DNA of 64,000 bases from Pseudoteredinibacter isoporae_A. Its GTDB lineage: Bacteria > Pseudomonadota > Gammaproteobacteria > Pseudomonadales > Cellvibrionaceae. Position numbers and translations under genes: made by a program. Location of the stretch: positions 1,364,001-1,428,000 of the forward strand of contig NZ_BAABWJ010000001.1 of NCBI RefSeq assembly GCF_040372805.1, read 5' to 3'. Below the pieces are notes generated by a model. The model was given only the letters and a program-made list of their open reading frames with translations. It ran no database searches and had not been told where the DNA came from. Positions 44,131 through 53,457 of the stretch are shown in pieces; the stretch's first letter is position 1, and each line of letters begins with the position of its first letter.

Positions 44131-45015
44131 CTATTGATGTCGGCTTCGGCGGTATTCGCTGGGGGACAAACCAATGTGTTTTTTGAACAGACGCGAAAAG
44201 TAATAGGCGTCTTCGTATCCCAAACTGGCTGAAATTCGTTTGACGGATTGGTCGGAGCTGTCGAGCAGGCTGCACGCGTGTTGCATCTTAATGGCGATAA
44301 AATATTGCATCGGAGATTGCCCTGTGAGCTCCTTGAACACTTTACTGAAGTGAAATTTACTGCGACGCATATGTTGGGCAAGATCATCCAGGCTGAAATT
44401 GCTGTGCAAATGCTGTTGCATGAACGCTTCGACTTTTTCCATGTTGATCGCTTGTTTGCTCTCAAGACGTGACTGCCGAGCCAGTACAGCAAGCAAACTG
44501 ATCAATTGCTGGGTTTGATGGCAGCCGTGGATAAACCCGGTTCGGCTTGTGGCGGTGTAGCGCACGTCAAAGAGCGCCTCGAAGGCGGCCAGCACTTGGG
44601 GCTTGGTACCAAGATTGTGCACTGAACCGGCTCCTGCAGGACTGAGCAAGCCCATCATCTGTTCGGCCAGTTCCCCGTCAAAATGCAACCAGTAGATAGA
44701 CCAGGGCGTCTGCTCATCCGCCCAGTAGCTGTGGCGCTGACCCTTGGGAAGGGCAATCAATTGTCCGCGTTGAATATTCTGGGGAGCTTGGTTTTCGAGT
44801 TTTAAGCATCCTTTGCCTGCGGTGCAGTAGAGCAGCAATTGATTGTCGTGATCGCGGCGTTCCATGCGATGCCCTAATGCACTCGGGTAGTAACCCATGG
44901 CGACTGGGTATAAGCCTTTAGTCAGTGGGTTGACCATCAACCACTCAAACAAGATGTGGGGAGTCAGGAAGCGTGTTGCCTGGGGAGGGAGGGGCCAGTC
45001 TGAGGTAATTGCCAT
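44131..45015 (-). CDS. mmsR: AraC-family regulator of the valine-degradation cluster (MmsR-like)
   Basis: 294 residues from ATG 45015 (a TTG further upstream is in frame but poor). The N-terminal cupin-type sensor (about 30-170; QLIALPKGQRHSYWADEQ) is followed by the AraC/XylS double helix-turn-helix at the C-terminus (SLDDLAQHMRRSKFHFSKVFKELTGQSP, then GYEDAYYFSRLFKKHIGLSPSEYR). It diverges from mmsA, 133 nt apart, as mmsR does in Pseudomonas aeruginosa, so it is expected to activate mmsA and the genes behind it in response to a valine metabolite. Two CGCAATAT copies lie in the gap. Confidence 0.85.
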   Translation of the reverse strand: MAITSDWPLPPQATRFLTPHILFEWLMVNPLTKGLYPVAMGYYPSALGHRMERRDHDNQLLLYCTAGKGCLKLENQAPQNIQRGQLIALPKGQRHSYWADEQTPWSIYWLHFDGELAEQMMGLLSPAGAGSVHNLGTKPQVLAAFEALFDVRYTATSRTGFIHGCHQTQQLISLLAVLARQSRLESKQAINMEKVEAFMQQHLHSNFSLDDLAQHMRRSKFHFSKVFKELTGQSPMQYFIAIKMQHACSLLDSSDQSVKRISASLGYEDAYYFSRLFKKHIGLSPSEYRRSRHQ

Positions 45016-45148
45016 GGTTTTCGGATGGCCTGTGTTTTTTGAGTTCCGCAATATAGTCCATCATAAAGCCAATATAATCAATCGAAATGGCACCTGTGGC
45101 TGTGTTCTACTAGTTCCAATAACGCAATATTTAACCATCGAGGTGATT

Positions 45149-46654
45149 ATGAGCTTTAATTTTCCTTCCCAAGTACCTCTTTTTATTGAAGGTGAATGGC
45201 AGCAGAGCCAATCCAAGCAGTTGATTCCAGTAACGAATCCCGCCACTCAGGAGGTCCTCACGCAGGTTCCTTGTGCCACGGAAGATGAGATGGCTCGAGC
45301 GATTGCTTCAGCTGCCGAAACGTTCAAGTCCTGGAAAGATACGGCGGTTCCGGTTCGCGCCCGCATTATGTTGAAGTATCAGCAGTTGTTGAAGGAGCAT
45401 CACGATGAGCTGGCTGAGATCCTGTGCCAGGAAACCGGTAAAACTTTCGAAGATGCCAAGGGTGATGTGTTCCGTGGTATTGAAGTGGTGGAGCATGCCT
45501 GCAACGTTGCCAGCCTGACGATGGGTGAAACTGTTGAGAATGTCGCTCGCACGATTGATTGTTTTTCGGTGACCCAGCCGATGGGTGTGTTTGCGGGGAT
45601 TACCCCATTCAACTTTCCAGCGATGATCCCTTTGTGGATGTTCCCGCTGGCAATCGCTTGTGGTAACACCTTCATTTTGAAACCTTCTGAACAAGATCCT
45701 TTGACGCCAACTCGCCTGGTTGAGTTGTTTGAGGAAGCCGGTGCGCCTAAGGGAGTATTGCAGGTGGTTCACGGTGGTAAAGAGCAGGTGGACACGCTGC
45801 TGACCCACCCAGAGGTCAAAGGTATTTCTTTTGTTGGTTCGACGGCGGTGGGTGAGCATATCTATCGCACTGGCACTCACAACCTGAAGCGTGTTCAGTG
45901 CATGGTGGGTGCGAAAAATCACATGGTTGTAATGCCGGATGCAAACAAGCAGCAGGTGATTAACAATCTGGTGGGTTCCGGTTTTGGTGCTGCGGGCCAG
46001 CGTTGTATGGCAATCTCGGTTGTCGTTGCAGTTGGCAAGAGTCAGGAGTGGATTGAAGAGTTAAAAGCTGAAGCTCAAAAAATTCGCCCCGGCGCCTGGA
46101 ATGATCCCGGAGCTGCGTATGGACCACAGATTAATCCCCAGGCACGCGACCGTGTGTTGAGTTTTATCGAGAAAGGTAAGCAGGAAGGCGCCAACTGTAT
46201 TCTGGATGGTTCCGATTGTACCGTCGAAGGTTTCCCCGATGGTAACTGGGTTGGCCCAACTATTTTCACCCATGTCACAACCGATATGGAGATTTACAAA
46301 AATGAGATCTTCGGTCCGGTTTTGTGTGTGGTAAATGTCGATACCCTGGATGAGGCGATTGAGTTAATCAATAACAATCCAAATGGTAACGGCACATCTA
46401 TTTTTACTGGCAGCGGTGGTGCAGCGCGTAAATACAAGCATGAGATTCTGGTGGGTCAGGTCGGTGTTAATGTACCTGTTCCCGTACCTCTGCCGTTCTT
46501 CTCGTTTACCGGCTGGCGTGGTTCCTTTATGGGTGATCAGCATGCTTACGGTAAACAGGCGGTTCGTTTTTACACCGAAACCAAGACCATTACCGAGCGC
46601 TGGTTTGACGATTCTGAAGAAGCGGCATTGAACATGACGATTACGATGAAGTGA
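45149..46654 (+). CDS. mmsA: Methylmalonate-semialdehyde dehydrogenase (CoA-acylating)
   Basis: Oxidises methylmalonate semialdehyde to propionyl-CoA in valine catabolism. 501 residues from ATG 45149, set by GAGGTG 4-9 nt upstream and by the family start (MSFNFPSQVPLFIEGEW). An in-frame extension back to 44897 has no family similarity. Catalytic Cys286 lies in GFGAAGQRCMAIS; the cofactor motif is FVGSTAVGEHIY. MmsA enzymes lack the usual general-base Glu of aldehyde dehydrogenases; here the place reads QCMVGAKNH, as expected. Confidence 0.97.
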   Translation: MSFNFPSQVPLFIEGEWQQSQSKQLIPVTNPATQEVLTQVPCATEDEMARAIASAAETFKSWKDTAVPVRARIMLKYQQLLKEHHDELAEILCQETGKTFEDAKGDVFRGIEVVEHACNVASLTMGETVENVARTIDCFSVTQPMGVFAGITPFNFPAMIPLWMFPLAIACGNTFILKPSEQDPLTPTRLVELFEEAGAPKGVLQVVHGGKEQVDTLLTHPEVKGISFVGSTAVGEHIYRTGTHNLKRVQCMVGAKNHMVVMPDANKQQVINNLVGSGFGAAGQRCMAISVVVAVGKSQEWIEELKAEAQKIRPGAWNDPGAAYGPQINPQARDRVLSFIEKGKQEGANCILDGSDCTVEGFPDGNWVGPTIFTHVTTDMEIYKNEIFGPVLCVVNVDTLDEAIELINNNPNGNGTSIFTGSGGAARKYKHEILVGQVGVNVPVPVPLPFFSFTGWRGSFMGDQHAYGKQAVRFYTETKTITERWFDDSEEAALNMTITMK

Positions 46655-46838
46655 TTGATCAGTAAAAGCAGATGGTGCAGCAAGAGGGCTGGTTGAGGCT
46701 ATTGCTCAATAGATAACGGATGCACACGCTGAACCCAGGGATGGGTTTGCAGCGGCATGACCAAGTGCCCTGCTGGAAAAAGGTCAGGTAGTCACGAATT
46801 GCCGTACTAAAAGGCAGAAATCCTACACGAGAAAGACT

Positions 46839-48005
46839 ATGGATTTTAATTTAAACGAAGATCAAACAGCTTATCAGGAAGCGGCTCGAGCGTTTGCTGA
46901 AGGCGAACTCATGCCTAACGCAGCGGCCTGGGATGAAGAAAAAATCTTCCCGCTGGAGACCATTGCCAAAGCGGGTGAAATGGGTTTTTGTGCCATGTAT
47001 AGCCCAGAAGATGTCGGTGGCATGGACATGAAGCGTACCGATGCGGCCATCGTACTGGAAGAGTTGGCTCGCGGCTGTACTGCAACCGCTGCTTTTATCT
47101 CCATACATAATATGGCGCTCTGGATGATCGCGAACTGGGGAACCGAGCAAGCCAAAGCCGAGTTTTGTCCACGCTTGGTTACGGGTGAGCATTTGGTGAG
47201 CTATTGCCTGACTGAACCCAATGCCGGCAGCGATGCGGCTTCACTGCGCACCAGTGCCCAAAAAGACGGTGACAGCTACATCATCAATGGCGGCAAGATG
47301 TTTATTTCTGGTGCCGGCAGCACCAACGTTCTAGTGGTGATGGCGCGTACGGGCAGTCAAGAAGAGGGAGCAAAAGGCATCAGCGCTTTTGTTATTCCGG
47401 CTGACGCCGAAGGTGTGAGCTACGGTAAGAATGAACCGAAGCTCGGTTGGAATGCGCAACCGACCCGCGCGATTAGCTTTGAAAATGTTAGAATTCCCCA
47501 GCACTACCTGCTTGGAAAAGAAGGCGAAGGCTTTAAATTTGCCATGATGGGGCTGGATGGCGGGCGCATTAATATTGCGACGACGGCCGTCGGTACTGCG
47601 CAAGCTGCACTGGAGGCTTCCCAGCGCTATATGCATGAGCGCAGTCAGTTTGGTAAAAGCCTGGCGAACTTTCAGGCCCTGCAGTTTAAATTAGCCGATA
47701 TGGCGACGGAGTTAGTGGCTGCTCGTCAGATGGTGCGTCTGGCTGGATTTAAATTGGATAACAACCATCCGGACAAAACCACGTATTGCGCCATGGCCAA
47801 ACAGTTTGCAACCGATGTCAGTTTTAAGGTGTGTAACGAGGCCATGCAAATTCATGGTGGTTACGGTTACTTACGTGAGTATCCCATTGAGCGTTATGTA
47901 CGGGATACTCGTGTTCATCAAATTCTAGAAGGTACTAACGAAGTCATGCGTATGCTGGTTTCTCGCCGCATTTTGCAAGACGGAGCAACGGAGTCGATAC
48001 GATGA
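46839..48005 (+). CDS. Acyl-CoA dehydrogenase, probable isobutyryl-CoA dehydrogenase
   Basis: 388 residues with the FAD/substrate signatures YCLTEPNAGSDAASLRTSA and QIHGGYGYLREYPIERYVRD. The catalytic Glu364 is in ILEGTNEVMR. Position between mmsA and an enoyl-CoA hydratase, in a valine-type cluster, argues for isobutyryl-CoA to methacrylyl-CoA. A 2-methylbutyryl-CoA role would also be chemically possible. It overlaps the next gene by 4 nt (ATGA), so the two are coupled. Confidence 0.93.
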   Translation: MDFNLNEDQTAYQEAARAFAEGELMPNAAAWDEEKIFPLETIAKAGEMGFCAMYSPEDVGGMDMKRTDAAIVLEELARGCTATAAFISIHNMALWMIANWGTEQAKAEFCPRLVTGEHLVSYCLTEPNAGSDAASLRTSAQKDGDSYIINGGKMFISGAGSTNVLVVMARTGSQEEGAKGISAFVIPADAEGVSYGKNEPKLGWNAQPTRAISFENVRIPQHYLLGKEGEGFKFAMMGLDGGRINIATTAVGTAQAALEASQRYMHERSQFGKSLANFQALQFKLADMATELVAARQMVRLAGFKLDNNHPDKTTYCAMAKQFATDVSFKVCNEAMQIHGGYGYLREYPIERYVRDTRVHQILEGTNEVMRMLVSRRILQDGATESIR

Positions 48006-48784
48006 GTGAAACAGGTTTATTGAAATACGAAACACGTGGTCATACCTGCATTATTACCATGAACAATCCACCGGCTAATACCTGGACGCCGGAAAGTTTG
48101 CGCGAGCTGAAGGCGAAAGTTGAAGCGTTGAATGCTGACAAAGATAACTACGCCCTGATCATCGCCAGTGAGAGCGAAAAGTTTTTCTCGGCCGGTGCCG
48201 ATTTGAATCGTTTCAATCACGATGACAAAGGTCAGGCCTTCGAATTTATTGGGGCATTCGGCGAAGCCTTTGAAGCGCTTGCACACTATCAAGGTGTGTC
48301 GATTGCAGCAATTACAGGCTTTGCTATGGGGGGTGGTCTTGAAACGGCCCTGGCTTGCGATATTCGCGTGTGCGAAGAACAAGCTCAGTTGGCCCTGCCT
48401 GAAGCTGCGGTTGGTTTGTTGCCAGGTGGCTTGGGTACTCAGCACCTGCCGTGGTTGGTGGGTGAAGCTTGGGCCAAGCGCATGATCCTGTTAGGTGAGC
48501 GTGTTAAAGCTGCGAAGGCAGAACAAATCGGCCTGGTGCAGGAAGTTGTTGCTACCGGCTCTGCGCTGGAAAAAGCCATCGAGCTTGCCGATAAAGTTGC
48601 GTCTCAGTCGCCAACTTCGGTTCGTGTGTGTAAAGAGCTGATTATGGCGGCGCGCAATCAAACAATGAATTCAGCTCGCGCCCTGGAGCGTGAAACCTTT
48701 GTGAAACTGTGGGATACCCAGGATCAGAAAGAGGGTGTGGCGGCGTTTATAGAAAAGAGAAAGCCTGATTGGAAAAACGCTTAA
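48002..48784 (+). CDS. Enoyl-CoA hydratase/isomerase family protein
   Basis: 260-residue crotonase-fold enzyme. Oxyanion-hole segments are visible (FFSAGADLNRF and GFAMGGGLETALACDIRV). The catalytic glutamates correspond to those in GGGLETAL and ALPEAAVGLLPGG. Expected to hydrate methacrylyl-CoA to 3-hydroxyisobutyryl-CoA in this operon. Start overlaps the dehydrogenase stop (ATGA). Confidence 0.93.
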   Translation: MSETGLLKYETRGHTCIITMNNPPANTWTPESLRELKAKVEALNADKDNYALIIASESEKFFSAGADLNRFNHDDKGQAFEFIGAFGEAFEALAHYQGVSIAAITGFAMGGGLETALACDIRVCEEQAQLALPEAAVGLLPGGLGTQHLPWLVGEAWAKRMILLGERVKAAKAEQIGLVQEVVATGSALEKAIELADKVASQSPTSVRVCKELIMAARNQTMNSARALERETFVKLWDTQDQKEGVAAFIEKRKPDWKNA

Positions 48785-48843
48785 CGTTGTCCTTGTCAGG
48801 CGTACTTTTTCTGTGACAGCGGCGTCAGTGCTGTGCTCATTCG

Positions 48844-48871
48844 GTTGCGTACTTTGCGTACTTTGCGTACG
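48844..48871. repeat. Short tandem repeat, three units of about 9 bp
   Basis: TTGCGTAC appears three times in a row with a TT junction (unit TTTGCGTAC, first copy starting GTTGCGTAC), in the 187-nt gap between the hydratase and hydrolase genes. It may be a regulatory or mRNA element, or replication slippage. Confidence 0.7.
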
Positions 48872-48971
48872 TTCCCTCCTTTGCGCGCAGTGCTTCTTTG
48901 CTTTTACGAAAAAATGACACCTCCAAGAACAACTTGAATCTTTGATCGAAGTCTAATTATTTTGAGAAACG

Positions 48972-50081
48972 ATGATGGCTGAATTACCTGTTTTGTTTGA
49001 AGAGCTGGATGCGGCGGGTGGCAAGAAGATTGGCTTGGCCACGCTGAATGCCGAGAAATCTTTGAATTCCCTGAATCTGCAAATGATTGATTTGTTGCAG
49101 GAACGTTTTAGCGCCTGGGAAGACGATGACTCCATTGCTTGTGTGTTTCTGCAGGGAGCTGGTGACAAAGCGTTTTGTGCGGGCGGAGATGTAGTTGCCT
49201 TGCACGGTGGTAGCGCGGCTTATGGCGAAGAGCTTCCCAATGATTATTGCGTGACGTTCTTCAGTCGTGAGTATGCCCTCGATTACCACATGCACACCTT
49301 TAAGAAACCAATAATTTTATGGGGGCATGGCATTGTTATGGGAGGTGGCCTTGGCTTAATGGATGCGGCCAGTCATCGCGTCGCCACAGAAACGAATCGC
49401 ATGGCCATGCCCGAGGTGACCATCGGTCTTTATCCTGATGTTGGAGGCACTTGGTTTTTAAATCATGCACCTGGCAACACGGGGCTGTTCCTGGGTTTAA
49501 CTGGCGCCAACATTAATGCCAGTGATGCCAAGTTTGTGGGGCTGGCAGATCGTCTCGTTGCCAATGAATACCGGGCCAAGGTGCTAGCTGACTTGCAGGC
49601 CGCTGATTGGTCTGGCAGTGCGGATGCGACGGTCAATAAAGTTCTGCGTCATTACGAATCTGAATCCGTAGCTCAGATGCCTGAGCCCAATGTTCGTCCG
49701 AACTACGATCTGATCAATCGTCTCTGTGATGGCGATTCAACTGCAGAAATTTGCGAAAACATTCTTGCTCACCAAACCGAAGACAAGTGGTTGTCGCGTG
49801 CGATTGACACACTGCGTAACGGTTGCCCGGTGACGCCCCATTTAGTAGTTGCCCAAATGCGAGAAGGGGCCCACAAAGGTCTTGCGGACGTGTTTCGTAT
49901 GGAGCTGACCATGTCGCGTCACTGTGCGGCCAAAGGTCATTTTAAAGAGGGCGTTCGTGCATTACTGATTGATAAGGATCGCAATCCAAATTGGCAGCAT
50001 AACAACATTGCTGAGGTTACTGAGGTAGAAGTGGCGGCGTTTTTTGAGCCTTTTGCCGATGACCCTCTGGCGCATCTCTAA
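48972..50081 (+). CDS. 3-hydroxyisobutyryl-CoA hydrolase
   Basis: Crotonase-superfamily thioesterase of 369 residues that releases 3-hydroxyisobutyrate in valine degradation. It has the longer length and motifs of the HIBCH branch: KAFCAGGDVVALHGG, GIVMGGGLGLMDAASHRV and PEVTIGLYPDVGGTWFLN, with the C-terminal HIBYL-CoA extension. ATG at 48972 is followed directly by a second ATG; either may be used. A separate promoter in the 187-nt upstream gap is possible. Confidence 0.93.
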   Translation: MMAELPVLFEELDAAGGKKIGLATLNAEKSLNSLNLQMIDLLQERFSAWEDDDSIACVFLQGAGDKAFCAGGDVVALHGGSAAYGEELPNDYCVTFFSREYALDYHMHTFKKPIILWGHGIVMGGGLGLMDAASHRVATETNRMAMPEVTIGLYPDVGGTWFLNHAPGNTGLFLGLTGANINASDAKFVGLADRLVANEYRAKVLADLQAADWSGSADATVNKVLRHYESESVAQMPEPNVRPNYDLINRLCDGDSTAEICENILAHQTEDKWLSRAIDTLRNGCPVTPHLVVAQMREGAHKGLADVFRMELTMSRHCAAKGHFKEGVRALLIDKDRNPNWQHNNIAEVTEVEVAAFFEPFADDPLAHL

Positions 50082-50119
50082 GTCAGGCATTGACCAGGAA
50101 TTAACAGTAGGAGAATCCT

Positions 50120-51016
50120 ATGAGTAAAAAAGTCGCTTTTATTGGTCTGGGCAATATGGGGGCTGGGATGGCCGCTAATTTGGTTAAGGCTGGCTTTGAG
50201 GTTTCCGCATTTGATTTGGCCGCCGATGCTTTGGCCCAAGCCCAGGCGAATGGCTGTACAAGCGCAACTGACGCGGCGACTGCCGTGGATGGTGCCAGTT
50301 ATGTGGTGTCGATGTTGCCCAATGGGCACATTGTGGAAAATCTGTATATTCACAATGAGCAGCTGCTGAAGCGTATTGCCCGAGATGCGTTGATTATCGA
50401 TTGCTCGACAATTGCACCTGAAAATGCTCGTAATTTAATTTCGGCTGCATCTGATGCAGGCATCTCAGCCATCGATGCGCCTGTTTCCGGTGGTGTGGCG
50501 GCGGCCGCGGCAGGCACGCTAGCCTTTATGTGTGGTGGCACTGAAGCTGCTTGTGAGGCGGCAAAACCTATTCTGGAGGCGATGGGCGCCAACATATTTC
50601 GTGCGGGGGATGCCGGCGCAGGTCAGGTAGCGAAGATTTGCAATAACATGCTGTTGGCGATTCACATGACCGGCACCGCTGAAGCCTTGCAGTTGGGTAT
50701 GGACAATGGTCTGGACCCGGCAGTGTTGTCTGACATCATGTTAAAAAGTTCAGGTTGCAATTGGAGCCTGGAAAAATACAACCCGGTGCCCGGTGTGATG
50801 GATGGTGTGCCCTCCAGCAATGGTTATCAGGGAGGGTTTATGGTGGATCTGATGTTGAAAGATCTTGGTCTGGCCATGGAGGCAGCGTTGGCAAGCCGTT
50901 CATCTACCCCAATGGGCGCAGCAGCGCGGAATCTTTACAGTCTTCATAAAAACAGTGGACAAATGGATAAGGGGTCGAAAGATTTCTCTTCTATTCTTGA
51001 GTTGTTCGCCAAATAA
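50120..51016 (+). CDS. mmsB: 3-hydroxyisobutyrate dehydrogenase
   Basis: NAD-dependent oxidation of 3-hydroxyisobutyrate to methylmalonate semialdehyde, feeding MmsA. 298 residues with Rossmann motif GLGNMG (9-14), substrate motif DAPVSGG (119-125) and catalytic Lys172 (GQVAKICNNM). An AGGAG ribosome site lies 6-10 nt before ATG 50120. It completes a full valine branch: MmsA, isobutyryl-CoA dehydrogenase, hydratase, hydrolase and MmsB, lacking only the branched-chain ketoacid dehydrogenase. Confidence 0.96.
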   Translation: MSKKVAFIGLGNMGAGMAANLVKAGFEVSAFDLAADALAQAQANGCTSATDAATAVDGASYVVSMLPNGHIVENLYIHNEQLLKRIARDALIIDCSTIAPENARNLISAASDAGISAIDAPVSGGVAAAAAGTLAFMCGGTEAACEAAKPILEAMGANIFRAGDAGAGQVAKICNNMLLAIHMTGTAEALQLGMDNGLDPAVLSDIMLKSSGCNWSLEKYNPVPGVMDGVPSSNGYQGGFMVDLMLKDLGLAMEAALASRSSTPMGAAARNLYSLHKNSGQMDKGSKDFSSILELFAK

Positions 51017-51239
51017 TCTTCGGACCCGTCGCGATATCAGAGAGTTGTTTCTGTGCTGATGTCGCGCTCCTTTCCTTCTCTTCGCTGCGGTTCTCCTGTG
51101 ACCGTGCTGATGTCAGACAGCGTTATTATTCTGTAACACATTCCCGCTCTGTTACTTGTAGACTAGAGGCATCCGCCAGTTTGCCGTTTTAGCAAAGCCC
51201 GCGTAGTATCCATGGCTTCAATAACAATAGGTCTACACT

Positions 51240-52730
51240 ATGCATTCATTGATTGCAGCGTTGATGTTGACGCTGGTACTGACATCGGCTATCAGCAGGG
51301 CGGGAACCGAAACGACTGCTGAGCAGACCGGCGTACTCACCCCGTGCTACTTGCCCAATCTGTCGGATCAAATCTCCTGTGGCTCAGTATCCGTAGCCGA
51401 AACTGAAGATGGCGAACAGACCATCGATGTTCATTTTGCAGTCTTGCCAGCGCTGAGAGAAAAACACGCGGAAGAAGCGGTCCTGGTTATTGCGGGTGGA
51501 CCCGGACAATCCGCGATGGATTTGGCCGGTCACTTCAATCGCATCCTCAGTAAGGTACGACGCGAGCGTGATATTTTGCTCATCGATCAGCGAGGTACCG
51601 GCAGATCCAATAAGTTGCACTGTGACCAAATGGATTCTATTGAACAATTGTCCTTTGACGACCAGAGCCTTGATATCGAAAAAGAGACTCGCAATTGCAA
51701 AGACGAACTGGGCGCTGATTTAAACGGTTACAACAGTCGTCGAGCATTGGATGATTTCGACCTTATACGCAAGAAACTCGGGTATAAAAAATTACACGTT
51801 TTTGGTACGTCATACGGTACGCGAATGGTGCAGCTCTATATGCGCCACTATCCGGAAGTCGTTGCTTCAGGGATTATGGATGGTTTGGTTCCATTGCAAC
51901 AAAATGTGTTGGCGGTTGGCGAATCGGTCGATCATTCCATGGCATTACTGTTGGATCAATGTGAAACCCAGAGCGCCTGTCATCAGCGTTATCCGAATCT
52001 TCGCCAGGATTTTCAAAATCTGCTGGGTAATATCGGTGGGCAAACCCTGTTACAAGGTGTGAAGCACCCCGTATCGGCTGAAGGCGCGGCACTTCGACTG
52101 ACACGTGGCAAGCTCAATGGTGTTTTGCGCTTGGCGCTCTACAGTCAGCAGGCTCGAACCTTATTACCTTACACCATTGACCGCCTCAAGCTCGGAGACA
52201 GTGGTCCGATTCTTGGGTTATTCGGGATGACTCTGTCGGGCTTGGATCTGGCAATGGGGATGCACGCGGCGATTGTTTGTGCAGAAGATTGGCCTCGATT
52301 AACGGATAAAGATCGCGCTCAGATGAAAGGCAGTTTGATTGGGGAAGATATGCTGGCTGCCCTGGATATCGCCTGCCCGGTTTGGAATGTGGCGCCGAAG
52401 CTGGACGATTTTGAAAAGCCGCTGGAGAGTAATATTCCCAGTCTGTTGCTGTCGGGTAAATATGATCCAGCAACGCCTCCCGCCTGGGCAAGCACAATGG
52501 AGCCACAACTGAGTCATAGTCTGCATGTTATTTTCCCCAATGCCACTCACGGGGTTGCCGGGCATACCTGTGCAAATGAACTCATCGCTGACTTTATTGC
52601 CAATCCAGATCCGGAGGCGTTGGATTTGAGTTGTGTGGACAAGGATAAAGAACGAGGCTTTTTCCTCAATGCCAATTCGGCCGCCGCCGATCAGGCTGAT
52701 AAGGCCGAGGAGTCCAAGGACAATGATTGA
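51240..52730 (+). CDS. Secreted alpha/beta hydrolase, TAP-like peptidase
   Basis: 496 residues with a signal peptide (MHSLIAALMLTLVLTSAISRAG). Alpha/beta-hydrolase core with the oxyanion motif VIAGGPGQSAMD, DQRGTGRS and nucleophile Ser in FGTSYGTRMVQL. A TAP-like C-terminal domain (LLLSGKYDPATPPAWA and the His region FPNATHGVAGHTC) has paired Cys residues suiting disulfides outside the cytoplasm. Similar to tripeptidyl/prolyl aminopeptidase-like proteins of family S33. Its 3' end overlaps the ABC ATPase start by 8 nt, a coupled unit. Confidence 0.88.
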   Translation: MHSLIAALMLTLVLTSAISRAGTETTAEQTGVLTPCYLPNLSDQISCGSVSVAETEDGEQTIDVHFAVLPALREKHAEEAVLVIAGGPGQSAMDLAGHFNRILSKVRRERDILLIDQRGTGRSNKLHCDQMDSIEQLSFDDQSLDIEKETRNCKDELGADLNGYNSRRALDDFDLIRKKLGYKKLHVFGTSYGTRMVQLYMRHYPEVVASGIMDGLVPLQQNVLAVGESVDHSMALLLDQCETQSACHQRYPNLRQDFQNLLGNIGGQTLLQGVKHPVSAEGAALRLTRGKLNGVLRLALYSQQARTLLPYTIDRLKLGDSGPILGLFGMTLSGLDLAMGMHAAIVCAEDWPRLTDKDRAQMKGSLIGEDMLAALDIACPVWNVAPKLDDFEKPLESNIPSLLLSGKYDPATPPAWASTMEPQLSHSLHVIFPNATHGVAGHTCANELIADFIANPDPEALDLSCVDKDKERGFFLNANSAAADQADKAEESKDND

Positions 52731-53457
52731 AGTGCAAGGTTTGACAAAAAAAATTGCGGATGTGCAGGCGCTGGATGATCTGAGTTTCCGTGCCGATGAT
52801 GGAAAAATTACCGGTTTACTCGGGCCGAATGGAGCGGGCAAGACCACTTGCCTGAGAACGTTGTTTAACCTCTTATGTGCCGATAAGGGCTGGGCCAAAG
52901 TGGACGGTATCGACGTCAGTCAGCACCCATTGGCCGCTAAACAGACCTTGGGCTTGTTTCCTGATCCTTTTGGTTTGTACGAACGGCTGACGCCGAGAGA
53001 GTACATTCAGTATTTTGCCGAGCTGAATGGCCTGAAAAAAAACGCCGCGCAACAAGCGTGTGATGAAGTGCTGGCGCGTTTGCAAATGCAGGATATTGCA
53101 GATCGTCGCTGCAAGGGGTTTTCCCAGGGACAGCGTATGAAAACGGCTCTCGCTCAGGCTATCGTCCATAAACCGAAAAACATTGTACTAGACGAGCCCA
53201 CTCGTGGTTTGGATGTGATGAGTACCCGAACCTTGCGGGATCTATTGTTGTCCCTCAAAGCGGACGGACACTGCATTTTGTTTTCTTCTCATGTAATGCA
53301 GGAAGTATCCGCCCTATGTGATGAAGTTGTCGTGATGGCTTCGGGTCGAGCCATTGCTCAAGGTAGCCCTCAAGCGCTTTGCGAGCGTACCGGGCAGGAC
53401 AGTTTGGAAGAGGCGTTTATTGCGTTGATCGGATCAGATGAGGGGATTGCAGCGTAA
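52723..53457 (+). CDS. ABC transporter ATP-binding protein (NatA-like)
   Basis: 244 residues from ATG 52723 (MIEVQGLTKK; AAGGA just upstream). Walker A GPNGAGKTT, signature FSQGQRMKTALAQA (a Q-for-G variant common in CcmA/NatA-type exporters), Walker B IVLDEPTRGLD and switch LFSSHVMQEV. Overlaps the upstream peptidase gene by 8 nt and the downstream permease gene by 1 nt (TAATG). The usual relatives are Na+-extruding NatA or drug/lipid exporters. Confidence 0.92.
   Translation: MIEVQGLTKKIADVQALDDLSFRADDGKITGLLGPNGAGKTTCLRTLFNLLCADKGWAKVDGIDVSQHPLAAKQTLGLFPDPFGLYERLTPREYIQYFAELNGLKKNAAQQACDEVLARLQMQDIADRRCKGFSQGQRMKTALAQAIVHKPKNIVLDEPTRGLDVMSTRTLRDLLLSLKADGHCILFSSHVMQEVSALCDEVVVMASGRAIAQGSPQALCERTGQDSLEEAFIALIGSDEGIAA

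Noticed and set aside
44897..45148. 84-codon N-terminal extension of mmsA
   Set aside because: It runs over the divergent promoter and part of the mmsR-like gene; GAGGTG before ATG 45149 and family start settle the shorter form.
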